Below are positions 1 to 12,004 of a stretch of DNA of 64,000 bases, in pieces. Position 1 is the stretch's first letter, and every line of letters starts with the position of its first letter. The notes beneath the pieces were generated by a model. It saw only the letters and a list, made by a program, of their open reading frames with translations. It had not been told where the DNA came from and made no database searches. Origin of the DNA: Gentiana macrophylla (lineage: Eukaryota; Streptophyta; Magnoliopsida; Gentianales; Gentianaceae). The stretch is taken from contig CM047808.1 in assembly GCA_026214975.1 (NCBI GenBank), forward strand, positions 5,569,262 through 5,633,261. The letters run 5' to 3'. Made by a program: the position numbers and the translations under genes.

Positions 1-94
1 AGAGTTACAAAAGATGATAAAGTATGAGTATATGACTTATACTATTAAGATCCATTAAATGCACATGAAATATGTCATATGGTCCTGAACACCA

Positions 95-270
95 ATGATT
101 GTACTTTTTTTTTTCTCTTTAACAAGTTTTTCCCACTAGGTTTTCTTAGTTGAAGGCTTTCAATGAGGCTATCAGTGCACAAGAGCGTATATGTCATGAG
201 TTTTTTCCCCTTGACTGATTTTTTCCCACTGGGTTTTTCCAAGCAAGGTTTTTGGTACATGGCATATACG
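95..270 (+). repeat. Second LTR-like block upstream of the RNase H remnant
   Basis: This block carries the same motifs as 840-1020: a 'gattgtactttttt' start, 'gtttttcccacta/tgggttttt', and a 'ggtttttggtacatggca' close. The spacing of the two copies is too short for a full element, so this is probably a deleted or rearranged copia insertion. Sequence 1-94 shows nothing I can name. Confidence 0.4.
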
Positions 271-838
271 TTATACAACTCAGATCAAACGGAAAGCAAG
301 TCGATGACTTGTTGGTTACACAAATGATGGATAACTATCGAACCCCGACAAAGCAAGGCTTCAAATTGGTTGTTCATTCACTAGTGGTGGTATATCTATT
401 TCATGTTACTGCACATATCAAAATTTTGGTCGTGACTTCTTCAAATCATTCAGAGATTATAGCTTTATACGAAGCCTCACGAAAATGTATGGCTAAGGTC
501 AATGATACAACACATTCGTAGTACGTGTGGTATTGTGTCAGAGAATTTATCCCCCACAGTCCTTTACGAGGACAATGCAACGTGTTACACAAATGAGCAA
601 TGGATATGTTAAGGGAAACTTGACTAATCATATTGCACCCAAATTCTTTTATCCACATGAGCTCCAGAAGAGTGGTGAGATTGTCATTGAGAAAGTTCGC
701 TCCAGTGAAAATCTAGTAGATTTATTCACCAAGTCTCTTCCTACATCTACTTTCGAGAAACTTGTTTATAATATCGGAATGCGTATGCTTGGAAGATTGT
801 CATCTTCAGGGGGAGCGAATAATTCCAAACAATATTGA
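252..838 (+). pseudogene. Degenerate Ty1/copia RNase H end
   Basis: This is the C-terminal RNase H part of a copia polyprotein, broken into at least two frames. Around 440-490 it reads SNHSEIIALYEASRKCM, matching the copia RNase H block that is normally followed by E-W-L. Around 566-580 it reads VLYEDNATC, the usual 'CDN' site. From 640 to 790 it reads the terminal block, including ENLVDLFTKSLP. Stops and frame changes separate the blocks. A purine run at 808-815 (cagggggag) fits a polypurine tract before a 3' LTR. No RT or integrase is present upstream, so only the tail of the element lies in the window. It is non-functional. Confidence 0.75.
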
Positions 839-1180
839 AGAAAAGGTCTTGAAGACCAACGATTGTACTTTTTCCCCCCTTTTGTTAGTTTTTCTCCCAC
901 AGAGTTTTTCTTAACAAAAGGTTTTTAACATGGCAATCGTTGTACCAATAACTATGTGTATGTCGTGTACTCTTTTTCTCGACTAGTTTTTTTCCACTGG
1001 GTTTTATAGCGAGGTTTTTAACGAGACATGAACATCACACAAGTAATGTCCAAAGGGGAGTGTATAAATAGACTTTTAATGTGGCAATTACTTATGAGTT
1101 ATTCAATGTATAAGCTAAGGATATATATTCATTCATTGTACCTATTAGCTTATTTAATGTAATAGGTAGACGGAAGGATC
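833..1180 (+). repeat. Copia 3' LTR-like sequence
   Basis: The stretch after the polypurine tract has repeated 'gtttttcccactgggttttt'-type blocks (about 885-915 and 985-1015) and a TATA-like tataaatag at 1063-1071, as plant copia LTRs often do. A related but diverged block occurs at 95-270, upstream of the RNase H remnant, so two LTR-like copies flank the fragment. I could not define exact ends or a target duplication. The right edge abuts the (TA)n run into which the Helitron inserted. Confidence 0.5.
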
Positions 1181-1210
1181 CCATTGTAACTATATATATA
1201 TATATATATA

Positions 1211-1237
1211 CTAGGGGTGGCCTGTGCGATGCACAGG
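1211..1237 (-). other. Helitron 3' terminus with hairpin and CTAG
   Basis: On the plus strand CCTGTGC (1221-1227), loop GAT, GCACAGG (1231-1237) form a perfect 7-bp hairpin. Minus-strand sequence after the hairpin ends CACCCCTAG, fitting the CTRR rule, and abuts host T in a TA repeat, fitting Helitron insertion between A and T. This structure is thought to end rolling-circle transfer. Confidence 0.85.
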
Positions 1238-1973
1238 GCGCCAACGTCTTGAAATGTACGAAGAATGCAAGCAGAATAAAAAATAGTTACAGCATTTAAC
1301 AAAGGAACCTTTCTTTTTTTTTTTTTTGGTTTTTGAAATTCAACATTTTTGTATTTCGAAATTTGTTTAGAGTGTGATTGTCCAAAACAGTCAGTGTAGT
1401 AGAAAAGTTTAACAAAGTGGTGATACAAGTACATTCAGTACATACTTTATATACACAAAACATTGTTTTTGAATTGCCTTGCATTGTCAACCATATTGAT
1501 CCCAAAATGCAACAGTAGTTAACTTCTTCAATTCGACTTGCAGCCTTTTATTTCTTACTGTCATGTTCGAGTTTCACCTTCCTTAGTTGTTGTGGACTTG
1601 TTGTGTCAACTTTGCTTGCAGCTGAAGTTGTTGGTGCTGTTGTTATTTTTGTTTCCACAACTGGTTTTTGCCTTTTTTGGTTCATGTTTTGCTGGAAACG
1701 AAATAAGATGTTTTAAATTGACCATGTTAAAGTAGTCTCTAAAAAATAAGTACTTGTACCTGGGTTTCAGATTTTTAACATCACTTGTGCTAACAACCGA
1801 TCCTCATTTTTGATTTAAGTGATTGTTGAGTAGATGAGGTTCCTTTTTCACTTGTAATCATCAATCTGTTGTCGATTTCCTGTGTGTAGGCACGCTTGTT
1901 ATCTTTTTTCTCTACAATCAATTGGAGTCATGAAAATTTATTATGTGTTCATTCGGTTTGTTTTTGCTTTTAT

Positions 1974-4153
1974 TCATAATATTGATTTCTTTTTCAATTG
2001 GTTGATATTTATGAGTAATAGAAGCTCAGTTGTACCTGGGGTAGGTATTGTGTTTGGAGTTTCATTGGTCTGTGGAATGTCAGAAGTAGATTCATCGTCT
2101 TTGTTGCTCCAACTATAGATAGTATATCTCACCCTTTGATTTGCGTATCTCTTTATTGATGTTCTTACTTCTGCCATGACTTTTTTCTCTTTGAATTTTT
2201 CATCAACTTTTTTCAGCAAATCTGCCACTTCCTGTATTTTTTTTTATTTCTTTTCATTATAGTTGATACAAAGATGTAGTTGTTAAATGCTGTGCAATCT
2301 ATTTGGTTTACCTCATATGGCATTATATGAATTTGTTCAGGACTAACTTCAAGAAGTTTTTCTGCCTCTTCATCATATAATGTTGCATCTATTGGATTTC
2401 CATCTCTTTCTATGCGCACAGCTATTCTATAACTGCATAAACAATGGAGTTGGATGTTTTGTTCATTATTTGCAGAACGCGATATAAAATGTGTTGAGTT
2501 TATAAGAAATACCTTGCTACAGTTTTTTTAATGGCTTGGCAAGTGGGGCAAGGAACTTCTTCATCTTTTTCTGCAGTAAGAATGTGATGACAAGTTTCAC
2601 AAGAATAAGACCAAATTTCTGATGTGGATCGAGGATCCTCGCTTTTCCTTCAACTATGAATCTCTGTGTATAAAATTTTAAAACAGGAGGAATCAAACAT
2701 TGAGTATTATGATAAAAAGGACATTTATTACAATGGCATGTGCAGGCAGAATTCATTAATCATAGTACAAAAGAACAGTCACCTTAGCATTTTCATCTGT
2801 CCCAATTAGGCTGTTGGAGCGTCATGCTATATTTATACCAGTCTTTAATGCTTGTTTTGGGTCCTTAGATGCCTTTTGGACACCTCGAACAGCTGCAATG
2901 TTCTCCGAAATCCTGTAATTTATTTCTGAGGTTATGAATAAATGTTTAAAATGTCTACTTTGACAAAGCTATGATTCATATATGTCTTTACCATGTGCGT
3001 AAAATCTGACTTGATGATGTCTGTTCAATCATTATATATGATCCTAAATTTGTAGTCAAAGTTCCCAATTGCATTTAGAAGACAATAATTACGATACTTT
3101 TGAGTAGTTGAATGAAGTGCGTAGGTGTATTCCAGCTTAACCACATACCTTCGTGGTTAGAACCAACAATCTTCCGACTGTGATGATTGGCATACTTTGC
3201 CTCGCCATAGAGTTCCACCGCTTGATCGCTTAGGAATTCTCCCCACATAGTTAGACGGATCGGAGTTAAACTGTTTAATAAATCAGTTATGATAAGATAT
3301 ATTAATCTTTTATAATGACTCTAGTCTTCGTATTTTGTTACCATTTTGAAGATATTGTATGAATATGATGTCTATAAATCTTGAATCACTTACAATGAAA
3401 GTTGTACGTTTATTAATTACCTTTGATCAATCAACATGAATTCTTGTAATAAAACATTAGCGTTGCCAATCGGAACTGGACGGGGTCGTTCCACTTGAAT
3501 CACAGCTGCAAGGATATCTAACATATTCGGAAAAAGTTATTATTTGTTTACTTGTTAGTATTGTTCTACATGTCTGTATATTGAAAATTTTGATAATAGA
3601 AAATAGTGAAGAACTTACTCACTGGAGAGCCATTAGTAATTACAGGATACACTTCTGCTAGAGGAGTACTTTGAAATGGTGGATAAGGTATGACTTCTGT
3701 AGTATCGCTGATAGGCGTAACCACACGTTGTCGGGAGTTATAGTCCACTCAAACAACATACCTGGTGGCAGATATTGGTATTGTTCTTTAATGCGTTCTA
3801 CGTTGCAACCTCGAATATCGTATGTAGTAAAGGGTTGAAAGAGTAGTTGCAAACGAATCTATCCTATCATTCCATAAAACACATTCCATCATAGTCCCTC
3901 AGTAATTATATATAATTTATATGTAAGTACATATAATGATCATTTGAAAGGAGTTTTAATGGTTTGTAAAGAAGTTTTATTATTTTGATATACTTACTTG
4001 ACTGCCTTGTATTAAAACTTTTGCAACTTTGTGTTTGTTTTTAGTCACACGCACAATGGTTTTGTCTAACACCAAAGCTTTGCATTGCCACCTAAAGTCA
4101 CCAACTTGAATCTCTGCAATAGTTTTAACAGTGCTTTTCCGAGATCTAGACAT
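1974..4153 (-). CDS. Helitron-encoded RPA70-like single-stranded DNA-binding protein, multi-exon
   Basis: The start codon is at 4153 (MSRSRKSTVKTIAEIQVGDF). The first exon runs to about 3998, where the minus strand reads CAA|GTAAGT, a good splice donor. Later pieces are readable on the minus strand: about 3920-3615 (with GTMMECVLWND and VTPISDTTEVIPYPPF), 3540-3423 (ILAAVIQVERPRPVPIGNAN), 3272-3160 (LTPIRLTMWGEFLSDQAVEL, an OB-fold signature), a zinc ribbon at about 2640-2517 (SCETCHHILTAEKDEEVPCPTC) and a C-terminal OB segment at 2419-2213 and beyond. This order (OB folds, then a CxxC...CxxC ribbon inside the last OB fold) is that of replication protein A large subunit. Plant Helitrons commonly carry such genes, with a proposed role binding single-stranded DNA during transposition. 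Exon borders are approximate and some exons may be damaged. A host RPA gene fragment is less likely given the position inside the element. Confidence 0.7.
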
Positions 4154-4308
4154 CTCGCATGTAAAATCGATATTCGTAACATAGAGAAACGAAAAGAAAA
4201 CTACAAAGAGATATATATTTAAGGTAGTTAAACATAAGCACTAATTGTATGTATAATGTGAGATTGAATATACCTTGCACTTCTTATAGTTGTTGAATTA
4301 ACTTTATA

Positions 4309-7300
4309 TTAAATGTATGATTTCCTACACACAATATTTTGAGTATGATTTGACTGTATTTTATCGTAAAAGGTAGGAGGAGTAATGAGTACTCTCAAAG
4401 AATTGAATGTCCGACCTCGAAAAGGCAACATATAGTTGTCCATGTGAGAATACAGTTCACGTAGTAGATACCTACTCTCTCTAACGCCTGTCCCTCGAGC
4501 CTTATTGATTGTCATAGCATAGACAACCTTACCGGAAATTGGTACCGCTTTGAAGGCCACACCAATCTTTCGTAATTTGATGGTTGTAATGGTATTTTGT
4601 GAAGCATCAGTAGTATCCCTTTGAAGGGACCACCGCAATCTCTGCAATGATTATGTGTGGTTTCACCTTCCTTGCAAAGTAAACGAGTTCCATTGCATAA
4701 GCCACCAGAAGTTTTAAATTCCTCAAGAGTACTATATGAGAGAATTAATTTTCAAATTCGGTTCATGTGGAGGTAAACCATCGGGATTTGTTGCGTGTAG
4801 TAGATCCTGATAGTCACCCTGATGCTGTTGGTCTATTGTTGTGTCATGACTTACATAAGTTATTACTTCTCCAATCGCATGACTTAATATTGTATTGTTT
4901 AGCTCATCTACACACGCTTATTAGTTGGAGCTAATAAAACACAATCCATGACCAAATCAGTATTATGCATAAATGCATTCATGTTAGGATAGACAAAATG
5001 TATAAGTTCTTTTAGAGACCTCTCTTCCTCAATAAAAGGTACAACAATTTGGCTTGGTAGAATAATATTTCCATTTTCATTCATTGTTTCTGTTCCATGA
5101 CCAATACGCAGTAAGTAGTCTGCAAAATAAGGATCATTGATAGACCTCATGTTTTCTGTTAACTGCAATCGAGTAAGATGAGACCATAGCGATGAATGGA
5201 ATAAACTTGCCATTACCTGATCCTGACGAGTGCCACGAGGTACGACTGGTAGTACCTGTCGAAAATCCCCACCAAAGATGACTGTTTTATTCCCAAACGG
5301 CAAGTTAACATCAGTGATGTCACGTAACATACATTCAAAAGATTCAATAGCATCCCGATGTGCCATTGGAGCCTCATCCCAGATAATTATTGTAGCCTCA
5401 CGAATCAATTGAGTAGTGACTGATTGTTTGCTGACCCTGGCCATTTTTTCACCTCATCCTGGAAGTGGTAAATTGAAACGGAATGTCTTGATTTACCTCC
5501 GTGTAGAACACATGCCGCAACACCGATGTTGCCGCTGCCAATACAATACCACCCTTATCTCTCAGAGTGGCCATAAGAGCTCAGACAAAAAACGATTTAC
5601 CAGTGCCTCCAGGACCATCTATGAAATAACACGATTTCTCGGTGTTATCTAAGTTGGAGAGTATAGAATGGTATGCAAGACGTTGTTGATCGTTAAGTTG
5701 GTGTACACCTAATTTATCCATTTATCTTGACCAAGACATTTCGCTCAAACAATGTATCTTTAGAGGTCCTTTTTACGGTATAATGTATCCGCTCTCGACT
5801 CAGGTTAAAATCACCAATCTACGACCCATATTTTCTAAGCAATCTGTATGTCTTGTAATGCCTTCATACGCAGGGGAAGAGGATGCATATCTCGCTAACT
5901 TATATGATCGTAAATAATCCTCAGATAAAGCATCTTTATATTTCTCCCATAATAATCGAGGATTTGTTGGAGAACAAAAAACCAAAAGTGAAGAAAATAG
6001 GTAACGTAGTTGTCTTGGCATCTGATATACAAAGCAGCCTTCAAATACATTTTTCATAATCAATCAAGAGTCAATAGATCTCTAGCTAAAAGCAAAGATC
6101 CCTAAAAGTTGGATGTGTGACTCCATTAACATTACGTAGAGCTTCATACGATTGAGGAGCTCTAACATGGTTAAGTAACAAGCGCAAGTAATAGCGTTCA
6201 CCTTCAACAGACCTACCGATACTATTCTTCCAACAACTCTACATTTTTTATGATACCCAAGTTCTTTTCCCAAAGATCCCAAACAAAGTAGCAAGGGAAA
6301 TCACGGTAGAGGAGCTGCATTTTTTTTGCTGTGACATCATATTTGTTCATATAGAAAAATCCAGTTAACATAGTTCTTGTTAAGAAAGTATTACCAACTA
6401 TATTGTTGAGATCTTCCGTAGCTTTGAAGGATACGTAATATTGATTCGGAAGATGTATCTGTAGGGGTATTACTGCTGGTAGCATATCAAAAAGATCAAA
6501 TGCATAAATACGCCAGGCCGCCTCGGTGGTCCTATCCAACGGCCACTTTGGTAATCTTCTATTTCATTTCAGATTGCAAAGTCGCTAAGTGAAACAAATC
6601 TTATCAGTGCCCTTTATATATATACTTATAAATGTACTTGACCAAATTTAATAGTAGAGCAAATTTCCACATTTATATGGCAATGAATTTCATAGTAGAT
6701 ATGAATTATAAGGTACAACCCATCGATTATCAATACAAAGAACGCCGAACAACAAAGATAATTCCATTATTTCTACGTCAGATTGAGGATAAGTATCACC
6801 CCATGTATGGTTGTTTCTAGGAATTCTTTAGGATACTTATTCTTGCATTTATTTTTTTGCATACACGGGCTCCTCGCTATTCAATTCCCCACATGGTCCA
6901 TGAATCATATGCTTCAAAACCAATTCATGAAGTCTAGGATTCAAAGACAGATCTGTAACTCTGCTTTGAGACAAATCGATCATATGCTTCAATTTAAAAG
7001 TTTGGACTCACGAGCCATAATGAATAGCAGATGTGCATGTGGTAGCCTCTTTTCCTGAATTCTATAGAATAAACAAAGGCATCAATTTGTCCAAAGGCTT
7101 TGTTCAGATTTAGATCTTGTTTAAGCATCTCCGCTTTAGCTTTGAATACCCTACTTAACAAATCAGTCGATCTTGAGGCAACTGATTAAGCAATAAATGT
7201 TCGTAGATTTACGCCAAGATGGGTTACATGTTATTGTTAAAAGAAATCTGGTTTTCCAAATCAAACTGAACTAAAGCCATGGCATCTAAATAACGCTTTC

Positions 7301-8895
7301 TCATGTTACGTGGTCCACCGACAAAAGATGGAGGCAATATCACTTTCCGCCTACAAATTTGAACCTCTATTGTTTCCGTGAGCTATACTATCCATAACAC
7401 CTTGAAACGATTCCATCCGTATTTCTTTTTGATGATCTCAAGATATTCCAAATTAGATGTTTCAATTTTAACATACATATCCACAATATATTGCTGAAAC
7501 AATCTACCAGTGTGTAGAATCATGGAAAAGTCAGCTTCACGAATCTGTAATTTGTAGCAATAGTACTGTCGAGGGGTAACGAGGTTACGTTTCCGTAATC
7601 TTTGAATGCACAAACAGATTGAATGAAAAAATTATTAGACATGCTGTCAAAATAAAATATTTATTCAAAGTAAGTAACCCAAAACCTAACCTTGTTGTTC
7701 ATCAGCCATGAGATAATCAACATGAGTAGTTTCTACATTAGTTACTGGTAATGGCATAGCACATCTACGGTTACTTTTCAGCGCATTAGGAGGTAACTTT
7801 TGAATACCATAATGCCAACCGACTTCGCCCATTGTAAATAAAAGGGGATATTGTAATGAGTCATAACAGCCATAGTTATGATAAATTTGATGTGCTCTGT
7901 CATCCTTAGAATATATTTGTATATGACATTTAGGATTGGCTCCCACATCATCATCCACATGCAAAATCGCAGAAACATCAGAACATGTCGGTAAATTCGA
8001 TACTCTTTGATCCATCTCAGGATCCTTTACTAAATAAAGTCGAGTATCATCAATACTGGGTAAATCCCTGAGTTGGCGTAAGAACTTGGCATAAGGATTA
8101 TCAGTCAAGATCTTTGTTAATTTAGCCATGGTGGATCTTGAGAAACGCCATCCGATCGCCACCGTTGTTCTAATTCACTTTGAGGATCATATATGTAAAG
8201 TTGAATGCCGTAAGGAAATACAGTATTCCTGCAGATGGATTTAATGGATTTAAGAAATGATGCACCTTCCCTTGAACTTTGAAAGTGTAAACACTCTGAT
8301 GATTACGTAACAAATCATTATCCTTTCGAGCCGAGAATGATGTGAAAGCTAGATTGTTATTATAGGTACGGGCATATTTCCGGAAAGCTATCGATTCTGC
8401 ATCATTTTCAGTGAATAAAGTACGTAATTCCGCCGGCATCTCAGGATTGACAAGTTTTATCTCTCCTTGAGCACAACAAAAGCATGCGGATTCATGGAAA
8501 AACCTGAATGCTAAACAGTAACAACATCGTTGAGCATTCGGCATAAGTGAGAAGTTGACAGTACATGTACTATCATTACTTGAGTGAAGTGCCATTTCCT
8601 CACGTAGATGATTCCGTGTTGCCACAGAAGGAAAGTCTGAAGCTTGAATAAAAGCTCTCTCATTAATTTGCCTAAGCAAAGATACATCATTCAATTGGTC
8701 GTATGGCTAGGACTTTTTTGGTTGCATTGTGGCCTCAACATCGGTAGAAGTTGAAGCCTTATCGCTCTGACCGCTTTCTTTTCAAAGATACTTGGCACGC
8801 ACGACGCTTTAGTAAAGTAGTTTTTTCGTCGCATCCATTGTAGCATATGCTCTACGCTTTCGCTTGTTATAGTCATCACGCTTCTCATCATCCAT
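4309..8895 (-). pseudogene. Helitron Rep/helicase polyprotein, decayed
   Basis: The frame starts at 8895 (MDDEKRDDYNKRKRRAY) and is soon broken. In order on the minus strand: an N-terminal Cys-rich block at 8694-8170 (CYCLAF, then FCC); a Helitron-like N domain at 8162-7383 (LQYPLLFTMGEVGWH and GRLFQQYIVDMYVKIE); the HUH nickase motif LPHAHLLF with HAH at 7031-7039; further Rep sequence at 6900-6080; and a PIF1-type SF1 helicase. The helicase has Walker A GPGGTGKS at 5593-5616, Walker B IIWDEAPM at 5363-5386, FGGDFRQVLP and a late TINKARG motif near 4500. The protein would nick, unwind and rejoin DNA in rolling-circle transposition. Several frameshifts and stops (for example in 7380-6560 and 6080-5800) break it, so I call it a pseudogene; some gaps could be introns. 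Confidence 0.85.
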
Positions 8896-10416
8896 TGTAA
8901 AAATATTATCAATGAAGTTACATAGAGAATGATATTAATGTATAACATTATCCTTCATACATGTTTAACATCCTAAATTTTACTAACACTCATATGTAGA
9001 ACATATGACAAAGATTACTAACAACATATAAAGACTTTGTGGCAAAACCGTTAATGTTGTGCAAATCTGAGAGCGAACGTAATGCAACAATGTTGAACAT
9101 AGAACCTAAAACTGTAATAATATGTAGAGAAGTTTAAGTAATAACTGAACTTTGCAGGCCTGGGATAACATGAACAAGCAGAAACACATTCAAAAAAACA
9201 ATAGAAGAATAGTCAGGTATAGAAGAATGTACCTTAGTACAGTAGAGTTATATTGCAACTGAAGTTGTCTTAAGAGAAATAATCCCACCGAAAACACAGA
9301 TACTGCAAAGACCAAACCTACAAAACGTGAGAAATCCAAAAACAATAATGATTAAAATATATAACTTACAAAATTTGCATTCGTAAAGATCGGGAAATCG
9401 TGTGTAACTAAAGCAATGAATCTGAATAATGATAATAAGAGTTAAATAGCCATGCATGGTAAAAAGAAGTAGAATTCATTAATTAAAGGCACAATACTGG
9501 AACTGGAATATGCATGCAAGGACATAAGACAGTATCTATGGAATTCTTATACTCGGTAGCACACATGGATGAGTTATATTATAAGGTACAGAGGAATGAA
9601 ATCGAATTCGAACAGCTGAAGACGCACATAAGAACATGTGAAGAATTGAAATTATAGTACAAAGCAATGCATGCATATCAAATTAACTCCTCACATAGCC
9701 ACCCACCTGACAATCCTCCAAGCAAACAAACTTCTAAAGCCAGAGGTGGCGCTTCCTCAAGCCTCCAAGAAGAAACATTAAGAATATAAATATATACAGG
9801 CACACATGGAGAGGACACCGTAAATACCACAAGCAAAGCAACATATGCAAAGCAGCAAACAAAATATCAGAAAGATGAAATTGAATAATAAAAAGTGTGA
9901 ACAGCAAATAAAATTGAATACTCATCATCAGTGAACAATAATTTCAAAAACAACAGTACACAATCAATGATCCCAATTAAATTATGACATGACACAGCAA
10001 AAAGCGCAGCCAACAGACAAACTCAAAGAAGCCAATAGCCCAAAAAACGAACAATCAAGACAACAATCAGACGAAACCAAATAAAAAAGGGCCAAGAACA
10101 GCCATTACCTGAGTAGAAGATCGTTCGCAGATGAAAAGCACCGACCAAGCAAAAGAAGAAGAAGAACGGCTAACCAGATGAAAAACAGACTGCATGTTAT
10201 GAGAATATATACACCATCCATATCTATATGAAGTTAGTGGACAATTGGCTGAATTGTTACTGGAGGACACCGGCGGTGGTGGAATCCATTGTAAGAAGGA
10301 GGGAGGGGGGAGGAGGCAATAAACGGCGCGGTTTTAGAAGGGGAGAAGAGAAACCAAAATTGGGTAGACGAATTTGCTGAATTCTTAAAGTGGATAATCC
10401 CCAATTCATATATAGT
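8896..10416 (-). other. Helitron 5' non-coding region
   Basis: This 1.5 kb lies between the Rep/helicase start and the presumed 5' end. It has no coding motif; the small open frames in it are AT-rich chance frames. A G-rich stretch at 10290-10345 probably lies in the promoter or leader of the Rep/helicase transcript. Confidence 0.5.
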
Positions 10417-10849
10417 ATAGTACTTTATACTTTAATACTCACTTCTAAGTTATGATAAAATAATAATAATTAACAAGTACTTTATTTATACCAAAAAAAA
10501 CCTACCACTTGAAGACAAAATTGGTCACCCAAATAATCCCCAATTAATATATAGTACTTTAAAGTGGATATATATATATATTTATTTATTTTTTTTGTGT
10601 ATGAAGATAAATGGGATGGTGAAAACATAGAAACTAGCTAATTTTCTTCCACTCTTGTGTTTTCTATAATAGTTTATATTGTTTACTTACATGTGTTTGG
10701 TAATTTCAATAATCGGGTGTGGTTCTCAACGATACGTTAAATAATAACACGGGATAGATTTTGCATTTTTGTCGCAACAATACTATCAAGACAAAACTTT
10801 CTTATATTGTTACCAAGTCCTCAATGTTCGTATAATCTTCTCATTATTG
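10417..10849. other. AT-rich spacer with a second Helitron-like 5' block
   Basis: At 10530-10556 the minus strand reads AAGTACTATATATT then AATTGGGGATTATT, very close to the presumed Helitron 5' end at 10390-10418. The remainder is AT-rich with no gene seen. Confidence 0.4.
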
Positions 10850-11375
10850 CCGTTTCGGATACCCATGAAGATCCTTTCATGAATAAGCCAACTCAGATAC
10901 TTGGGACGTCCGAGATTAATATGGAAAATCGGTAGAGAATATTGATGAATCTTATGTTTATGACATTATTTTTTATGAGGACCTGCATGACTATCAAATA
11001 TTAGCAGAGAAATTAGAGCTTGAGGATCCTCTCATGGATGTTGGCTCACAAAAATGTTTGATCATGTTGCCCGTGGAAGATAAAATGGATGGTCAGAGTA
11101 ATCGCTATAATCTTCGCCCACCATCCTCTGATGATTTTAACTTTATTCCAGAGGCTCACTTAGCTAACATCAATAGACCGTTTCAGCCACAAACTTTGTC
11201 TTTTGGAGATAAAAAATATAAAATCACTTGCTTGACTATGGACAGAGAAGACACTGAAGATGAGGAGGATGAAATCAGTGAAGAAGATGAGTTGTCTGTT
11301 TATGGGGACTTACAGCAATTTTTCATGGGTCCCCCCTCGAACAAAAAATTGAATCCAAGTTTGGTGTGGACATAT
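10850..11375 (+). pseudogene. Unidentified acidic protein fragment, cut by a solo LTR
   Basis: From about 10855 the sequence reads DTHEDPFMNKPTQILG, then shifts frame near 10930 and continues as VENIDESYVYDIIFYEDLHD, running through MDVGSQKCLIMLPVEDK to a strongly acidic run (DTEDEEDEISEEDEL at about 11250-11300). The frame is cut at 11376 by an LTR. If the LTR and one copy of its target duplication are removed, it would continue about 10 more codons (from 14734) to a stop. I do not recognise the protein. The frameshift and the lack of an obvious start suggest a remnant, perhaps of a transposon gene. Confidence 0.35.
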
Positions 11376-11386
11376 TGTAACGCCCC

Positions 11387-12004
11387 TAGAGCTGTTAAAT
11401 GAACAGAGCCGCTCACGAACAAGCTCGTGTTCGACTCGTTAGTATCTGTGATCGTTCGTTTGTTTAGCTTAACGAGCCAAACTTGAACAAGATTTTAAGC
11501 TCATTTCCTAAACGAACGAACACGAACATACTCGTGAACGTTCAATATATTCGCGAACCTGCTTATATAGACAAATCAATGTACTAACTAACTTTAACTC
11601 ACAAGATGGTAAGACATCTATTAATCTAATAGATAGTCTAGAGTAATTTTATAGAATATTGACAAAGTTGTTTTTATTACTATAATGTTTGAATATTGCT
11701 TTATATTTTGTTATTTATTCATTTTGACTTAATTTTTTATATGCAAAGACAAAAATACGTGTAGCATGCGAAACTCAAACACGAGTTTGAACAAAATTTC
11801 TTTATAAATGAGCTGAGTTTAAACGTAATTTTATGTTCGTTTATTAAGCAAATGTTCGTGAACAAGCTCGTTACCTTAGCGAACCAAGCTTGAACATATT
11901 TTTATGTTCGTTTATTAAACGAACGAACTGAACAGGCTCGTGAGTTAAACGAACAGGGCTTGAACAACTGATACTCGGTTCAGCTCGGCTCGTTAATAGC
12001 ACTA
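11387..12004. mobile_element. hAT-type MITE (618 bp)
   Basis: Imperfect terminal inverted repeats TAGAGCTGTTAA and TAGTGCTATTAA (read inward) are flanked by the 8-bp duplication AACGCCCC (11379-11386 and 12005-12012), as expected for hAT. Inner parts are rich in inverted 'gaacaagctcgtgttcg' and 'aaacgaacgaac' motifs. There is no transposase. It sits 11 bp inside the solo LTR. Confidence 0.8.

Larger units (their letters stand above)
1211..10416 (-). mobile_element. Helitron rolling-circle transposon, probably once autonomous
   Basis: On the minus strand the element runs from about 10416 (5' end) to 1211 (3' end). The 3' end is textbook: a perfect 7-bp stem hairpin with a 3-nt loop (1221-1237), then CTAG, then the host T. 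It carries the two genes usual for plant Helitrons, a Rep/helicase (8895-4309) and an RPA-like gene (4153-1974), both in the element's sense direction. The 5' end is less clear: a block reading CTATACTATATATG then AATTGGGG on the minus strand ends near 10416, without a clean TC start. A similar block lies at 10530-10556. No target duplication is expected for Helitrons. Stops and frameshifts in Rep/helicase argue that this copy is no longer autonomous. Confidence 0.85.

Noticed and set aside
4908..5444. Host PIF1 helicase gene
   Set aside because: The frame is linked to an HUH Rep and Helitron N domain on the same strand inside clear Helitron ends.
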